Notes: a model not told the origin generated them from the letters alone. A stretch of DNA of 64,000 bases from Alphaproteobacteria bacterium (GCA_033344895.1 JAWPMN010000001.1:2612001-2676000), one strand, 5' to 3'; numbered from the stretch's first letter, positions 1-9,333 are shown. Program-made: numbers and translations.

Positions 1-591
1 GTCGAAGGTCTGGAATTCTACAAATCGCTCTATGACTGCTGCACGCCGCCGGGTTCGTCGGACTGGTACATGTCCGAGAACATCGATGCCTACAAGTCGG
101 GGCAGGTCGCCCTGCAGATGAACTTTGCCTTCATCTGGCCGGGCGTCCACGCGGATCCGAATGTCGGCGGTGACAAGTCGGGCTATTTCGCGAATCCGGC
201 CGGTCCGGCGGGGCACTTTGCCCAGCTCGGCGGGCAGGGCATTTCGGTCGTGTCCTACTCCGACAGTCAGGACGCGGCGCTGGAATACATCAAGTGGTTC
301 GCACAGCCTGAAATTCAGAAGCGATGGTGGGAGCTCGGCGGCTATTCCGCTCTGCGGGCGGTGGTCGAGGACCCGGGCTTCGCCTCCAGTCAGCCCTATG
401 CGCAGACCTTCCTCGACTCCATGGCGATCGTGAAGGATTTCTGGGCAGAGCCGGCCTATGCCTCGCTGCTGCTGTCGATGCAGGACCGAGTCCACAAATA
501 CGTGATCGCGGGTGAGGGCACCGCCAAGGAAGCCCTGGATGCCCTCGTCGAGGACTGGATCGAAGTCTTCGAAGACGAAGGCAAACTCTGA
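1..591 (+). CDS. ABC sugar/polyol-binding protein, C-terminal part
   Basis: This is the last 196 residues of a periplasmic family-1 extracellular solute-binding protein; the start lies outside the window and the frame is open from base 1. The stretch SGQVALQMNFAFIWPG, followed by GISVVSYSDSQDAALEYIKW and a PEIQKRWWELGG segment, is typical of the C-lobe of maltose/glycerol-type binding proteins. It heads a transport operon with two permeases, two ATPases and a dihydroxyacetone-type kinase, so the ligand is probably a polyol or short sugar. That substrate is inferred from context only. Two strong hairpins separate it from the first permease gene. Confidence 0.85.
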   Translation, partial: VEGLEFYKSLYDCCTPPGSSDWYMSENIDAYKSGQVALQMNFAFIWPGVHADPNVGGDKSGYFANPAGPAGHFAQLGGQGISVVSYSDSQDAALEYIKWFAQPEIQKRWWELGGYSALRAVVEDPGFASSQPYAQTFLDSMAIVKDFWAEPAYASLLLSMQDRVHKYVIAGEGTAKEALDALVEDWIEVFEDEGKL

Positions 592-602
592 TCCGACGCG
601 AA

Positions 603-671
603 TCGGCCCGATACTGCTGATCGGGCCGAAAGCGAACGCGCGGGGCTTTCGGGAAGCTCCCGGCCCCGCGC
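603..671 (+). promoter_or_regulatory. Two tandem stem-loops after the binding-protein gene
   Basis: Hairpin 1 pairs 603-612 with 620-629 as a perfect 10-bp stem (TCGGCCCGAT / ATCGGGCCGA). Hairpin 2 pairs 638-645 with 664-671 (GCGCGGGG / CCCCGCGC) and has an inner 5-bp stem at 650-654 / 658-662. Neither is followed by a T-run, so they look like mRNA-stability or attenuation structures that raise binding-protein mRNA over permease mRNA, a known arrangement in ABC operons. The function is inferred. Confidence 0.6.
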
Positions 672-705
672 ATTCTCCGGGAAACGCCTCGAGGAACGAC
701 CAGTC

Positions 706-1653
706 ATGTCCGAAAGCGCGATTGATCGCGTCGCAAAGGCGACGCCGCCCAGGGTGGCACGAAAGATCAAGGGCTATTCCGACCGGACCATCGCCTGGAT
801 GTTCGTGACGCCGACCGTCCTGCTGCTTCTGGCGATCAACATCTTCCCGCTGCTCTGGACGATCTGGCTCAGCTTCACGAACTATCGCGCCAACCGGCCG
901 AACGCCGATGTGAAATGGATCGGCCTGCGCAATTACGAGCGCATCCTGACCGACGCCGATATCTGGCTGACCATGCAGGCGACGGCGCATTTCCTGTTCT
1001 GGACGATTTTCATACAGGTGCTGATCGGCTTCGCCCTGGCCTGGCTGATCAACCGCAAATTCAAGGGCAACGATCTCTGGACCACGATCATCGTGTTGCC
1101 GATGATGCTGTCGCCCGCGGTGGTCGGGAACTTCTGGACCTTCCTCTATCAGCCGCAGATCGGCCTGTTCAACTATGCGGTCTCCTTCCTCACCGGGGTC
1201 GAGCCGACAAGCTTCACCATGATCGGCGAGGTCGCGCTGGCGCCCTGGGCGATCGTGATTGTCGATACCTGGATGTGGACCCCGTTCATCATGTTGATCT
1301 GTTTGGCCGGGCTGCGCTCGATTCCGGACACGATCTATGAGGCGGCGGAATGCGACCGCGCGTCGAAATGGCGCCAGTTCTGGACCATTACCGTGCCCAT
1401 GGTGCTGCCGTTTCTGATGCTGGCGGTCCTGTTCCGCGGCATCGAGAATTTCAAGATGTTCGATCTGGTCGTGCAACTGACCGGCGGCGGACCCGGCTCC
1501 ACGACGGAACTGACCTCCATCAACCTGAAGCGGGAAGCGTTTGAGAAGTGGCGGACCGGTTATTCCTCCGCCTATGCGATCATTCTCTTCGTCACCGTGT
1601 TCGGGCTCGCCTCGATCTATGTGAAGGCGTTGAACAAGGTGAAGGACCGATGA
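706..1653 (+). CDS. ABC transporter permease, MalF/UgpA type
   Basis: A 315-residue inner-membrane permease of the binding-protein-dependent sugar family. Transmembrane segments are visible from about residue 30 (MFVTPTVLLLLAINIFPLLW) to the C-terminus. The cytoplasmic EAA loop that docks onto the ATPase is present near residues 210-230 (EAAECDRASKWRQFWTITVP). It follows the binding-protein gene by 114 nt containing hairpins, and its TGA overlaps the next ATG. It should form a heterodimer with the downstream permease. Confidence 0.92.
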   Translation: MSESAIDRVAKATPPRVARKIKGYSDRTIAWMFVTPTVLLLLAINIFPLLWTIWLSFTNYRANRPNADVKWIGLRNYERILTDADIWLTMQATAHFLFWTIFIQVLIGFALAWLINRKFKGNDLWTTIIVLPMMLSPAVVGNFWTFLYQPQIGLFNYAVSFLTGVEPTSFTMIGEVALAPWAIVIVDTWMWTPFIMLICLAGLRSIPDTIYEAAECDRASKWRQFWTITVPMVLPFLMLAVLFRGIENFKMFDLVVQLTGGGPGSTTELTSINLKREAFEKWRTGYSSAYAIILFVTVFGLASIYVKALNKVKDR

Positions 1654-2588
1654 GCGGCTATTCGATCACCGAACCCTCCGCGCGGCAGAAATGGATCGCC
1701 GGGATCCTGGTCGTCGGCTATGCGCTGGTGACTCTCCTGCCGTTGCTCTGGATTCTGGCCACCGGCTTCAAATCGTCTTCGGATGCCATCGCCTATCCGC
1801 CGAAAGTGACGTTCGAACCGACCCTTGAAGGCTATGTGAACTTGTTCACGACGCAGACGCGCCAGACCGAGGATTACCTGGCGCAGAACCCGCCGGACAC
1901 CTGGTATGAGGAAATCGTCCATGCCAAGGGCATGGTGATTGCCGGGCCTTCCCGTTTCGGTGAGCGGTTTCTGAATTCCGTGATCATCGGTTTCGGATCG
2001 ACATTCCTGTCGGTCTTTCTCGGCACCCTCGCAGCCTATGCGTTTTCGCGCTTCCGGGTACCGATCAAGGACGATCTGTTGTTCTTCATCCTGTCGACCC
2101 GGATGATGCCGCCGATTGCGGTCGCGATTCCGATCTTCCTGATGTTCCGGTCGGTTGGTCTGTCGGACACCCATGCCGGAATGATCCTGCTGTATACGGC
2201 GGTCAACCTTTCGCTGTCGGTCTGGCTGCTGAAAGGGTTCATCGACGAGATCCCGCGCGAATACGAGGAAGCGGCCCTGATCGACGGCTATACCCGGTTC
2301 CAGGCCTTCTACAAGGTCGTGCTGCCGCAGGCGGCGACGGGCATCGCCTCGACGGCCATTTTCTGCCTGATTTTCGCCTGGAACGAATATGCCTTCGCCG
2401 TGTTGCTGACGTCCGGGACTGCGCAGACGGCGCCACCCTTCATCCCGACCATCATCGGGGTCGGCGGCCAGGACTGGCCCGCCGTGGCGGCCGGTGCCTC
2501 GATCTTCCTGCTGCCGGTGATGGTGTTCACGATCCTGCTTCGCAAGCACCTGCTGCGCGGCATCACCTTCGGAGCGGTCCGGAAATGA
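1650..2588 (+). CDS. ABC transporter permease, MalG/UgpE type
   Basis: A 312-residue second permease subunit. I chose the ATG at 1650, which overlaps the preceding stop (ATGA), because the protein then begins MSGYSITEPSARQKW directly before the first membrane span. The open frame extends further upstream only with non-family sequence. The EAA loop is visible near residues 200-220 (EYEEAALIDGYTRFQAFYKVVLP). An insert of about 60 residues after the first span (QTEDYLAQNPPDTWYEE region) is probably periplasmic. It overlaps the following small gene by 4 nt, which indicates translational coupling. Confidence 0.92.
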   Translation: MSGYSITEPSARQKWIAGILVVGYALVTLLPLLWILATGFKSSSDAIAYPPKVTFEPTLEGYVNLFTTQTRQTEDYLAQNPPDTWYEEIVHAKGMVIAGPSRFGERFLNSVIIGFGSTFLSVFLGTLAAYAFSRFRVPIKDDLLFFILSTRMMPPIAVAIPIFLMFRSVGLSDTHAGMILLYTAVNLSLSVWLLKGFIDEIPREYEEAALIDGYTRFQAFYKVVLPQAATGIASTAIFCLIFAWNEYAFAVLLTSGTAQTAPPFIPTIIGVGGQDWPAVAAGASIFLLPVMVFTILLRKHLLRGITFGAVRK

Positions 2589-2773
2589 GGAATTTTCTGA
2601 ACGGTCTGGCACGCCTGCGCCGCGGTCCCTGGGAGATGCTGGCATCGATCCTGATCGCGACCGGGGTGGTGATGCTGATGCAGCCATTCCTGCTGATCGC
2701 CTTCACCTATTCCTTCATCGTCACGCTGGTGGGCACCGTGATGTTCATCGTCGTCAGCCACTTCCCGGACTAG
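2585..2773 (+). CDS. Small membrane protein of the ABC operon
   Basis: A 62-residue protein starting inside the stop of the permease gene (ATGA overlap). It has a basic N-terminus (MRNFLNGLARLRRG) and two hydrophobic stretches, about residues 17-35 and 38-57, suggesting two membrane spans. I do not recognise a named family. Rhizobial glycerol ABC operons also carry a small membrane ORF next to the permeases, so an accessory or assembly role in the transporter is a reasonable guess. The overlap and position argue that it is a real gene. Confidence 0.75.
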   Translation: MRNFLNGLARLRRGPWEMLASILIATGVVMLMQPFLLIAFTYSFIVTLVGTVMFIVVSHFPD

Positions 2774-2814
2774 TGCGCTATGACCTTCTCTGATCCCAGA
2801 AATGCGGGCATGCC

Positions 2815-3912
2815 ATGGCTGAAATCGTAATCCGGAACTTGTGCAAGGAGTTCGGAGACTTTACCGCCGTGCAGTCATCCTCCTTCAAGGTGGAAGATGG
2901 CGAGTTCTTCATGCTGCTGGGGCCGTCCGGCTGCGGCAAGACGACGACCCTGCGCATGATCGCTGGCCTGGAACTGCCGACATCGGGCGAAATCTTTATC
3001 GGCGGCGAAGAGGTCGGCCAGATGCCGGCCAGCAAGCGGGACATCGCCTTCGTCTTTCAGATGTTTGCGCTCTATCCGCATATGAATGTGCGCAAGAACA
3101 TCAGCTATCCACTGATCAGTCAGGGAATGCGGCGCGACGAGGTCCGGCGCAAGGTCGCGGAAGTCGCGCGAATTCTGAGCATTGAGAAGATCCTGGACAG
3201 GCCTGTTGGCGGTCTGTCCGGCGGGGATCGGCAACGCGTCGCGCTGGGGCGTGCCATCGTGCGCAACCCGAAATGCTTCCTGATGGATGAGCCGCTCGGG
3301 GCGTTGGATGCGGAGTTCCGCGAACACATGGCCGAGGAACTGAAGAATCTGCACGACCGCATGAACGCGACGACGGTCTATGTCACCCATGACCAGTTGG
3401 AGGCGATGCAGATGGGCGACAAGATCGTGGTCATGAATCACGGCGTCATTGAGCAGTTCGGGACGCCGCAGGATATCTATGACAAGCCGGCTACGATGTT
3501 CGTGGCGGACTTCATCGGCTCGCCGCCGATGAACTTCCTGAAGTTCCACGCCAGCGTCGAGACCGGGGCGACCGCGGTGACCCTTCATCACCAGTCCTTC
3601 GGCATGCCCACCTTGCGGGAACCCTTCACGGGCGATCTGGTCTATGGCGTCCGGCCGGAGAACATCCGCTTCTCGGATGCCGCCGGATATCGCGGGGAAG
3701 TGCTCGCCAGCGAATATCTCGGGACCACACAGATCGTCACGCTGAAGACGCAGAACGGCTCGGTGAAGGCCCGCATCCCGTCCGATCAGCCGGCCCGGGT
3801 CGGTGAGACTGTCGGGCTGGATTTCGACGGATCGACCGTGACGCTGTTCGACAATCAGACCGGCCGGGCGATCCGGTCCGACCTGAACGCGGGGGTGCTG
3901 TCCCATGGCTGA
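2815..3912 (+). CDS. ABC transporter ATPase 1, MalK/UgpC family
   Basis: A 365-residue cytoplasmic ATPase. Visible motifs are Walker A GPSGCGKT (about residue 37), Q-loop FVFQMFALYPHM, signature LSGGDRQRVALGRA, Walker B CFLMDEP followed by LGALD, and the switch histidine in VTHDQLEAM. The C-terminal third is an OB/TOBE-type regulatory domain (GVRPENIRF). It overlaps the next ATPase gene by 8 nt. Two distinct ATPase genes in one operon suggest a heterodimeric motor as in rhizobial GlpS/GlpT, rather than a MalK homodimer. Confidence 0.93.
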   Translation: MAEIVIRNLCKEFGDFTAVQSSSFKVEDGEFFMLLGPSGCGKTTTLRMIAGLELPTSGEIFIGGEEVGQMPASKRDIAFVFQMFALYPHMNVRKNISYPLISQGMRRDEVRRKVAEVARILSIEKILDRPVGGLSGGDRQRVALGRAIVRNPKCFLMDEPLGALDAEFREHMAEELKNLHDRMNATTVYVTHDQLEAMQMGDKIVVMNHGVIEQFGTPQDIYDKPATMFVADFIGSPPMNFLKFHASVETGATAVTLHHQSFGMPTLREPFTGDLVYGVRPENIRFSDAAGYRGEVLASEYLGTTQIVTLKTQNGSVKARIPSDQPARVGETVGLDFDGSTVTLFDNQTGRAIRSDLNAGVLSHG

Positions 3913-4900
3913 TGTCGTTCTGGAGGGTGTGAGCAAGAGTTTCGGATCGACACGGGCGGTCGACGGTTTGAACCTGACCATCGAAGATGGCGGATTCGTC
4001 GTGCTGCTGGGCCCGACGGGGGCGGGGAAGACGACCACTCTGCGCCTGATATCGGGACTGGAACGGCCCGAGTCCGGCACCATTCGGATTGCTGGCCGGT
4101 CCGTCATCGACGAAACCCCGGCTCAGCGCGATGTGGCGATGGTGTTCCAGCAATACTCGCTCTATCCGCATATGACGGTCCGCGAGAACCTTGCCTTTCC
4201 GCTGCGCTCCCCGATCCTCAAGACGCCCGAGGATGAGATTAAGCGAAAGATCCGCGCGGTCGCGGAAGTACTGCATATCGAAGGTAAGCTGGACAACAAG
4301 GCAACGGCCTTGTCCGGCGGGGAGATGCAGCGCGTCTCCATCGGGCGTGCCCTGGTGCGCGACCCGTCGATCTATCTGATGGACGAACCGCTGAGTTCGC
4401 TCGACGCGAAACTGCGGGCTGATCTCAGGATCGAGCTGAAGCGCATCCATGCGACCCTGGGCGCGACCCTGCTCTATGTCACCCACGACCAGATCGAGGC
4501 GATGACCATGGCGACGCGCGTCGGCGTGCTGGACGAGGGGCGGCTGGTTCAGGTCGGCACACCGCGAGAGATATACGAGGACCCTGTCAGCCTGTATGTC
4601 GCGGGGCGCCTCGGTCTGCCCAGAATCAATGCCTTGCCGGCCGATCTGTTCGGCGGCGCGCCGACGGGCGCAAAGACCATCGGGCTTCGGCCGGAGCATG
4701 TCCGCCTGGGCGAGGGCAAACCCGCAGAGGTCGCGCGGATCGAACATCTCGGCGATCAGACGCGCCTCGTCGTCAAGCTCGACGGGCAGGAAGTCGTGAC
4801 GCTTACCGAGGCGCATACCGACCTGGAACCGGGGGACACCGTTCACGTGGAACCTCGTGACGCCCTTTACTTCGACAGCCTGGGCAATCGGATCCGTTAG
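3905..4900 (+). CDS. ABC transporter ATPase 2, MalK/UgpC family
   Basis: A 331-residue paralogue of the preceding ATPase. It has Walker A GPTGAGKTTT, Q-loop VFQQYSLYPHM, signature LSGGEMQRVSIGRA, Walker B IYLMDEPLSSLD and switch THDQIEAM. A shortened TOBE region (GLRPEHVRLGEG) follows. The start overlaps the upstream gene, and only 11 nt separate its stop from the kinase gene, whose ribosome-binding site (AGGGAGAG) lies over the junction. Both ATPases keep complete catalytic motifs, so neither looks degenerate. Confidence 0.93.
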   Translation: MADVVLEGVSKSFGSTRAVDGLNLTIEDGGFVVLLGPTGAGKTTTLRLISGLERPESGTIRIAGRSVIDETPAQRDVAMVFQQYSLYPHMTVRENLAFPLRSPILKTPEDEIKRKIRAVAEVLHIEGKLDNKATALSGGEMQRVSIGRALVRDPSIYLMDEPLSSLDAKLRADLRIELKRIHATLGATLLYVTHDQIEAMTMATRVGVLDEGRLVQVGTPREIYEDPVSLYVAGRLGLPRINALPADLFGGAPTGAKTIGLRPEHVRLGEGKPAEVARIEHLGDQTRLVVKLDGQEVVTLTEAHTDLEPGDTVHVEPRDALYFDSLGNRIR

Positions 4901-4911
4901 GGAGAGAAGCC

Positions 4912-6531
4912 ATGAGTCAGTTCATCAATTCAAAAGAGGCACTGGTTACCGAGGCCATCGACGGGTTGCTTCGGCATGCCGGCGGGCGGCTCGCGCGGCT
5001 GGATGGCTACCCCCATATCAAGGTCGTGGTTCGCAATGACTGGGACCGTTCCAAGGTCGCGCTGGTATCCGGCGGCGGGTCCGGGCATGAGCCGAGCCAT
5101 GCCGGGTTCGTGGGACAGGGCATGCTGACCGCGGCGGTCTGCGGCGACGTCTTCGCGTCACCGTCGGTCGACGCCGTTCTGGCGGGCATTCTCGCCGTGA
5201 CCGGGAAGGCCGGTTGCCTGCTGATCGTGAAGAACTACACCGGCGACCGTCTCAATTTCGGCCTTGCGGCGGAGCGGGCGCGGGCATTCGGCCTGAACGT
5301 GAACATGGTGATCGTCGATGACGACATCGCCCTGCCGGATCTGCCCCAGGCGCGCGGCGTGGCCGGAACCCTTTTCGTGCACAAGATCTGTGGCGCGCTG
5401 GCCGATCAGGGCGCCAGTCTGGAGACAGTGACGGCCGCGGCGAAAGACGTGATCGGCGGGGTTGCCTCGATCGGCATGTCCCTCCAGTCCTGCACCATAC
5501 CGGGCAATGCGGCGGATAACCGGATTCCCGAAGGCAAGGCCGAACTCGGCCTCGGCATCCACGGCGAGCCGGGGGTGGAGCAGGTTGAATTTTCCGGCGC
5601 GGCCGGGGCCATCGATATGGTGGTGGACCGGCTTTCGGGGACCATTGGCCCAGGCCCGCATGCGGCCCTGATCAACAATCTCGGCAGTGCCACGCCGCTG
5701 GAAATGTCGGTCCTCACCGAGGAACTGCTGAAGTCCAGGATCGCCAATCAGATCCGGTGGGTGATCGGACCGGCGCCGCTGATGACGTCTCTCGACATGC
5801 GCGGGTTCTCGATTTCGCTGCTTCCTGTCGGGAAAGATCAGGAAACGGCGCTGATTGCCCCAGTGGCCTGCGAGGCCTGGCCGGGCTGCCGTGCGGTCGG
5901 TGGGGTCGACGTCCTGCCGCTGCCGGACGGTCTGACGCCGATCGCGCCAATGCCGTCAAAGCATGCCGGCAACCGGGCGCTGATCGAGACCTGCTGCGAA
6001 TTGTTCATCGCAGCGGAGAAGGATCTGAACGCGTTGGACCTGCATTCGGGCGATGGTGATACCGGCAGCACCCTGGCCACGGCGGCCCGTGCCCTGATCG
6101 GTGCGCTGGACCGACTTCCGCAGGCCGATGTGACCCAGCTGTATCGGGCGATCGGCCTGGAATTGAGCCAGACCATGGGGGGATCCTCCGGCGTGTTGCT
6201 GGCAATTTTCTTTGCGGCGGCCGGCGATGCCTCGGCCAGCGGCGAGGACACGATCGGGTCGCTCAAAACGGCTCTGGATCGGGTGCAGGAGGTCGGTGGA
6301 GCCGGTCCTGGCGACCGGACCATGATCGACGCGCTGGCACCTGCGCTGGATGCGCTGCGGGACGGCATTCCGGCGGCGGCCGTCGCCGCGCGGGCCGGTG
6401 CTGATGCCACCGCCGGGATCGAACGTGCCCGCGCCGGCCGTGCCAGCTATATCGCCTCGGAAAACCTGGTTGGTCACAATGACCCCGGTGCAGAGGCGGT
6501 GGCCCGTCTGTTCGAGCATCTGGCGCGGTGA
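4912..6531 (+). CDS. Fused DhaK-DhaL-type dihydroxyacetone kinase
   Basis: A 539-residue ATP-dependent kinase with both DAK modules in one chain. The DhaK domain (about 1-330) shows GGGSGHEPSHAGFVGQGML and the substrate-binding histidine at residue 217 within GIHGEPG. The DhaL domain (about 345-539) shows the Mg-ATP aspartate motif HSGDGDTGSTL near residue 380 and TMGGSSGVL. The family phosphorylates dihydroxyacetone; some members act on glyceraldehyde or erythrulose. As the last gene of the ABC operon it probably phosphorylates the imported compound or its oxidation product. The exact triose or tetrose cannot be read from the sequence. Confidence 0.9.
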   Translation: MSQFINSKEALVTEAIDGLLRHAGGRLARLDGYPHIKVVVRNDWDRSKVALVSGGGSGHEPSHAGFVGQGMLTAAVCGDVFASPSVDAVLAGILAVTGKAGCLLIVKNYTGDRLNFGLAAERARAFGLNVNMVIVDDDIALPDLPQARGVAGTLFVHKICGALADQGASLETVTAAAKDVIGGVASIGMSLQSCTIPGNAADNRIPEGKAELGLGIHGEPGVEQVEFSGAAGAIDMVVDRLSGTIGPGPHAALINNLGSATPLEMSVLTEELLKSRIANQIRWVIGPAPLMTSLDMRGFSISLLPVGKDQETALIAPVACEAWPGCRAVGGVDVLPLPDGLTPIAPMPSKHAGNRALIETCCELFIAAEKDLNALDLHSGDGDTGSTLATAARALIGALDRLPQADVTQLYRAIGLELSQTMGGSSGVLLAIFFAAAGDASASGEDTIGSLKTALDRVQEVGGAGPGDRTMIDALAPALDALRDGIPAAAVAARAGADATAGIERARAGRASYIASENLVGHNDPGAEAVARLFEHLAR

Positions 6532-6565
6532 CAAGGAATGAATGGGGCCGGCGGAACGGGGCGCC

Positions 6566-7180
6566 CTACTGGCTGAAAGTCGCTGGATCGATGTAATAGA
6601 TGTCCAGATCGTCTCTATGGGCGGGTGAGTCCTTTTTGTGCCAATGACACGCCGTCAGCCCGAGAAATCCGTCAACAAGGTCGCCGGAATTGGAAAGCGG
6701 CAGGATCAATCGTTCCCCCAGGGCAAAACTGTCGAGGGTGCTGTAGACCAGCCCACGCATGTAGATGGCCGCTCTGTTTTCAACGAGAGGCCGCCAACGG
6801 TTGCGAATCATCTCGGCTTTGTCTGGAGGCAGGGAATCGCCGAGCTTGACGCCTGCCAGTCCCTTTTGACCGTTATAGCGATTGAAGACGGCAACGATCT
6901 CTTCACCGGCTAGGCGATAGGTATATTCCGGGCCTGCTGGATCAATGTCGCCTAGAAAGACATACGGAAGCAGTTTGGCGATATCCAGAGGGTCGATGTC
7001 GATCCGCGATGGAAATCGGCTCCCCTGGCAAATGTCTGACCAATAGTCGAAAAGGCGACCTACCTCCTTGCCCCAGAGCGGTCTCAGCTCTTCGGGATGT
7101 CCGGCATGAAATCGTGCCGGGTCACGGCCGTTCGCTACCGTGTAGGGGGCGACGCAGGGTTCGATGCTATCGCGAGGCAT
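6566..7180 (-). CDS. PAS_5-type PAS-domain protein
   Basis: A 204-residue soluble protein of the short stand-alone PAS family common in Rhodospirillales. After a 35-residue leader comes LRPLWGKEVGRLFDYWSDIC, then SRIDIDPLDIAKLLPYVFLGDID, YTYRLAGEEIVAVFNRYNGQKG and a C-terminal strand LILPLSNSGDLVDGFLGLT, which match the PAS_5 core. No output domain is attached. The molecular role is unknown; it may bind a ligand or a partner kinase. It is convergent with the dihydroxyacetone-kinase operon, with 34 nt between the stops. Confidence 0.75.
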   Translation of the reverse strand: MPRDSIEPCVAPYTVANGRDPARFHAGHPEELRPLWGKEVGRLFDYWSDICQGSRFPSRIDIDPLDIAKLLPYVFLGDIDPAGPEYTYRLAGEEIVAVFNRYNGQKGLAGVKLGDSLPPDKAEMIRNRWRPLVENRAAIYMRGLVYSTLDSFALGERLILPLSNSGDLVDGFLGLTACHWHKKDSPAHRDDLDIYYIDPATFSQ

Positions 7181-7334
7181 TCAGCGCGCTCATCCATTGA
7201 AGTTCAGGAATGGGAGTGTCGCACGAATGCCGTAAAGAATTGGTTATCAGGAACAATTTGATCAAGATTGCGTCGACAACGCGGATCGACCGAACATGAA
7301 CGGTCGATGGTCTCCATAGCAGACGACTGAGAGA

Positions 7335-7411
7335 TGGTGTCCCCGGCGGGATTCGAACCCACGGCCCCAGGATTAGGAATCCTGTGCTCTATCCAGCTGA
7401 GCTACGGGGAC
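7335..7411 (-). tRNA. tRNA-Arg (anticodon CCT)
   Basis: The reverse strand folds as a full cloverleaf. The acceptor stem is GTCCCCG/CGGGGAC, the D-stem GCTC/GAGC, the anticodon stem CAGGA/TCCTG with loop TTCCTAA (anticodon CCT, reading AGG), and the T-arm GTGGG-TTCGAAT-CCCGC. Discriminator A and an encoded CCA end at 7335-7338. It decodes a codon that is rare in GC-rich genomes. An 8-bp perfect inverted repeat (7285-7292 / 7301-7308) lies downstream, without a T-tract. No integrase or attachment duplication is seen beside it. Confidence 0.97.
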
Positions 7412-7445
7412 ACGCGACGCTGCCTATATCACGGTCCGGGTCGGG

Positions 7446-7892
7446 TTACCAAGTCCCGGTATTTCCCATCGACGCCCAGGGTTCCGCCTGGGGCAGGGCG
7501 TCGCCGCGCTGCAGCAGTTCGATCGAAATGTCATCCGGCGAGCGGATGAATGCCATGCGGCCGTCGCGGGGCGGACGGTTGATCGTGACGCCCTGATCCA
7601 TGAGGTCCTGGCAGGTCTCGTAGATGTTGTCGACGCGGAAGGCGAGATGGCCGAAATTTCGGCCGCCGGTATACTCTTCCGGATCCCAGTTATAGGTCAG
7701 TTCCAGCAGCGGCGCCTTCTCGGCATCGGCACTTTCCTTGTCGGCCGGCGCGCAGAGCATGACCAGGGTGAAGCGGCCCTGTTCACTGTCATAGCGGCTG
7801 TGTTCCTGCAGGCCCAGCTTGTTGCAGTAGAAGTCCAGGCTGGCATCGAGATCGGTCACACGGACCATGGTGTGCAGATACTGAAGTCCCAT
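7446..7892 (-). CDS. gloA: Lactoylglutathione lyase (glyoxalase I)
   Basis: A 148-residue single-VOC-fold enzyme that isomerises the methylglyoxal-glutathione hemithioacetal to S-lactoylglutathione. The start at 7892 ([12 protein letters not shown]) follows a GGAGGG ribosome site; the frame extends upstream but adds only non-family sequence. Metal ligands seen are His in LHTMVRV, Glu in LLELTYNW, His in GHLAFRV and Glu in ISIELLQRG, the H-E-H-E set of the Ni/Zn enzyme. It is a stand-alone gene. Confidence 0.9.
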   Translation of the reverse strand: MGLQYLHTMVRVTDLDASLDFYCNKLGLQEHSRYDSEQGRFTLVMLCAPADKESADAEKAPLLELTYNWDPEEYTGGRNFGHLAFRVDNIYETCQDLMDQGVTINRPPRDGRMAFIRSPDDISIELLQRGDALPQAEPWASMGNTGTW

Positions 7893-8010
7893 AGGGCGTA
7901 CCCTCCGTCCGAAAGGATTGGCTGTGTCGCGATAACAGGTAGCGGGCACGTCTAGGCGCGGCAACCCCCGACGGCGGCTTCCGTCGGAACGGCACTTGTG
8001 ACCCTGTACC

Positions 8011-9333
8011 CTACGTCAGATGGCCGAACAGGAACAGGCAAGCGACGACCGCGGCCGTAATCCCGGCCGCATCGGCCAGCAGGGCCGCACACAGCGCGTG
8101 GCGCACCCGGCGAATCTGGACCGCACCAAAATATACCGCCAGGACATAGAAGGTCGTTTCGGTCGAGCCCTGCAGTGTGGTGACCAGATAGCCGACATAG
8201 GAATCGGGGCCGATGGCCGGGTCGCTGATGATGGACGCCATGATACCATAGGCCCCCGAGCCGCTGAGGGGCCGCATCAGGGCCATGGGCAGCGCCTCCG
8301 CCGGCAGGCCGAGGGGGCCGGTGATCAGTCCGATCGGTGCAATCAGCAGATCCATCGCACCGGAGGCCCGGAACATCCCGACCGCAACCAGGATCGCGAC
8401 CAGATAGGGGATGATGCGCACCGCGACGTTGAATCCGTCGCGCGCGCCTTCGACGAAGCTCTCATAGATCGGCACGCCCTTGGCAACGCCGAAAGTCAGA
8501 AATCCGACCATCAGGCCGGGGATGATCCATGGCGCGATGCTGGACCCATAGGCGACGGTGAGCGGGATGAAGCCGATCAGACATCCCAGCGCGATGGCGG
8601 ACACCCAGAGCGGATAGGCCTCGCCGGATTCCTGCGGCAGGGCCTCGCCGTCGTCCGTCTCCGTGCCGGCGGCGGCATCGGGATTGAAGTCCGCATCCGG
8701 CGGCGGTGCCCGGAAGTGACGCTGCAGCAGTTTCGCGCTGAGGATGGCGATCGCGGTCGAACAGATCGTCGCGATCAGGGTGGTCGGCACGATACCAGCC
8801 GGATCCGAGGACCCCGCGGCGGCACGGATCGCGATAACCCCGGTCGGCAGCAGCGTGACGGATGAGGTATTGATTGCCAGAAACAGCGCCATGGAATTGG
8901 TTGCCGTGCCCTTGTGCGGGTTCAGCTTGTCGAGTTCCTGCATGGCCCGGATGCCGAACGGCGTGGCCGCGTTGCCGAGCCCCAATGCGTTGGCGGAGAT
9001 GTTCATGATCATCGCACCCATGGCCGGATGCTCTGCCGGCACGTCGGGGAACAGGCGCACCAGAAGCGGTCTCAGCAGTTTGGCCACGATCCGCAGCAGA
9101 CCGCCATTTTCCGCGACCTTCATCAGGCCGAGGAACAGGGCCATGACACCGATCAGGCCGATGGCCAGCGTCACCGAGGCTTCGGCGGTGTCGATCATCG
9201 ACAGGCCGAGATGTTCCATCGGTGATTTCGGCAGCTCTTCGCCCGCCGCCGCGATCGGTGCGGTCCAGGTCACATGACGATAGGCCGCGACCACGAAGGC
9301 AATGGCGACCATGGCGAAGAAAATCACATTCAT
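8011..9333 (-). CDS. SpmA-SpmB-like fused membrane protein (Gate/nucleoside-recognition domains)
   Basis: A 440-residue polytopic membrane protein. The N-terminal half has an SpmA-like Gate domain ([20 protein letters not shown] near residue 115). The C-terminal half has an SpmB-like Gate domain ([15 protein letters not shown] and [12 protein letters not shown]). In Bacillus these are two proteins, spore maturation A and B; non-sporulating proteobacteria carry the fused form with unknown cargo. A charged, acidic linker near residue 215 joins the halves. I infer transport or membrane scaffolding, not sporulation. Confidence 0.85.
   Translation of the reverse strand: MNVIFFAMVAIAFVVAAYRHVTWTAPIAAAGEELPKSPMEHLGLSMIDTAEASVTLAIGLIGVMALFLGLMKVAENGGLLRIVAKLLRPLLVRLFPDVPAEHPAMGAMIMNISANALGLGNAATPFGIRAMQELDKLNPHKGTATNSMALFLAINTSSVTLLPTGVIAIRAAAGSSDPAGIVPTTLIATICSTAIAILSAKLLQRHFRAPPPDADFNPDAAAGTETDDGEALPQESGEAYPLWVSAIALGCLIGFIPLTVAYGSSIAPWIIPGLMVGFLTFGVAKGVPIYESFVEGARDGFNVAVRIIPYLVAILVAVGMFRASGAMDLLIAPIGLITGPLGLPAEALPMALMRPLSGSGAYGIMASIISDPAIGPDSYVGYLVTTLQGSTETTFYVLAVYFGAVQIRRVRHALCAALLADAAGITAAVVACLFLFGHLT

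Noticed and set aside
7285-7308. Intrinsic terminator after the tRNA
   Set aside because: The 8-bp stem is perfect but no T-run follows on the tRNA strand, so I did not annotate it as a terminator.
7335-7411. tRNA-Arg as an integration site for a genomic island
   Set aside because: No integrase, no direct-repeat copy of the tRNA 3' end and no change in gene character beside it.
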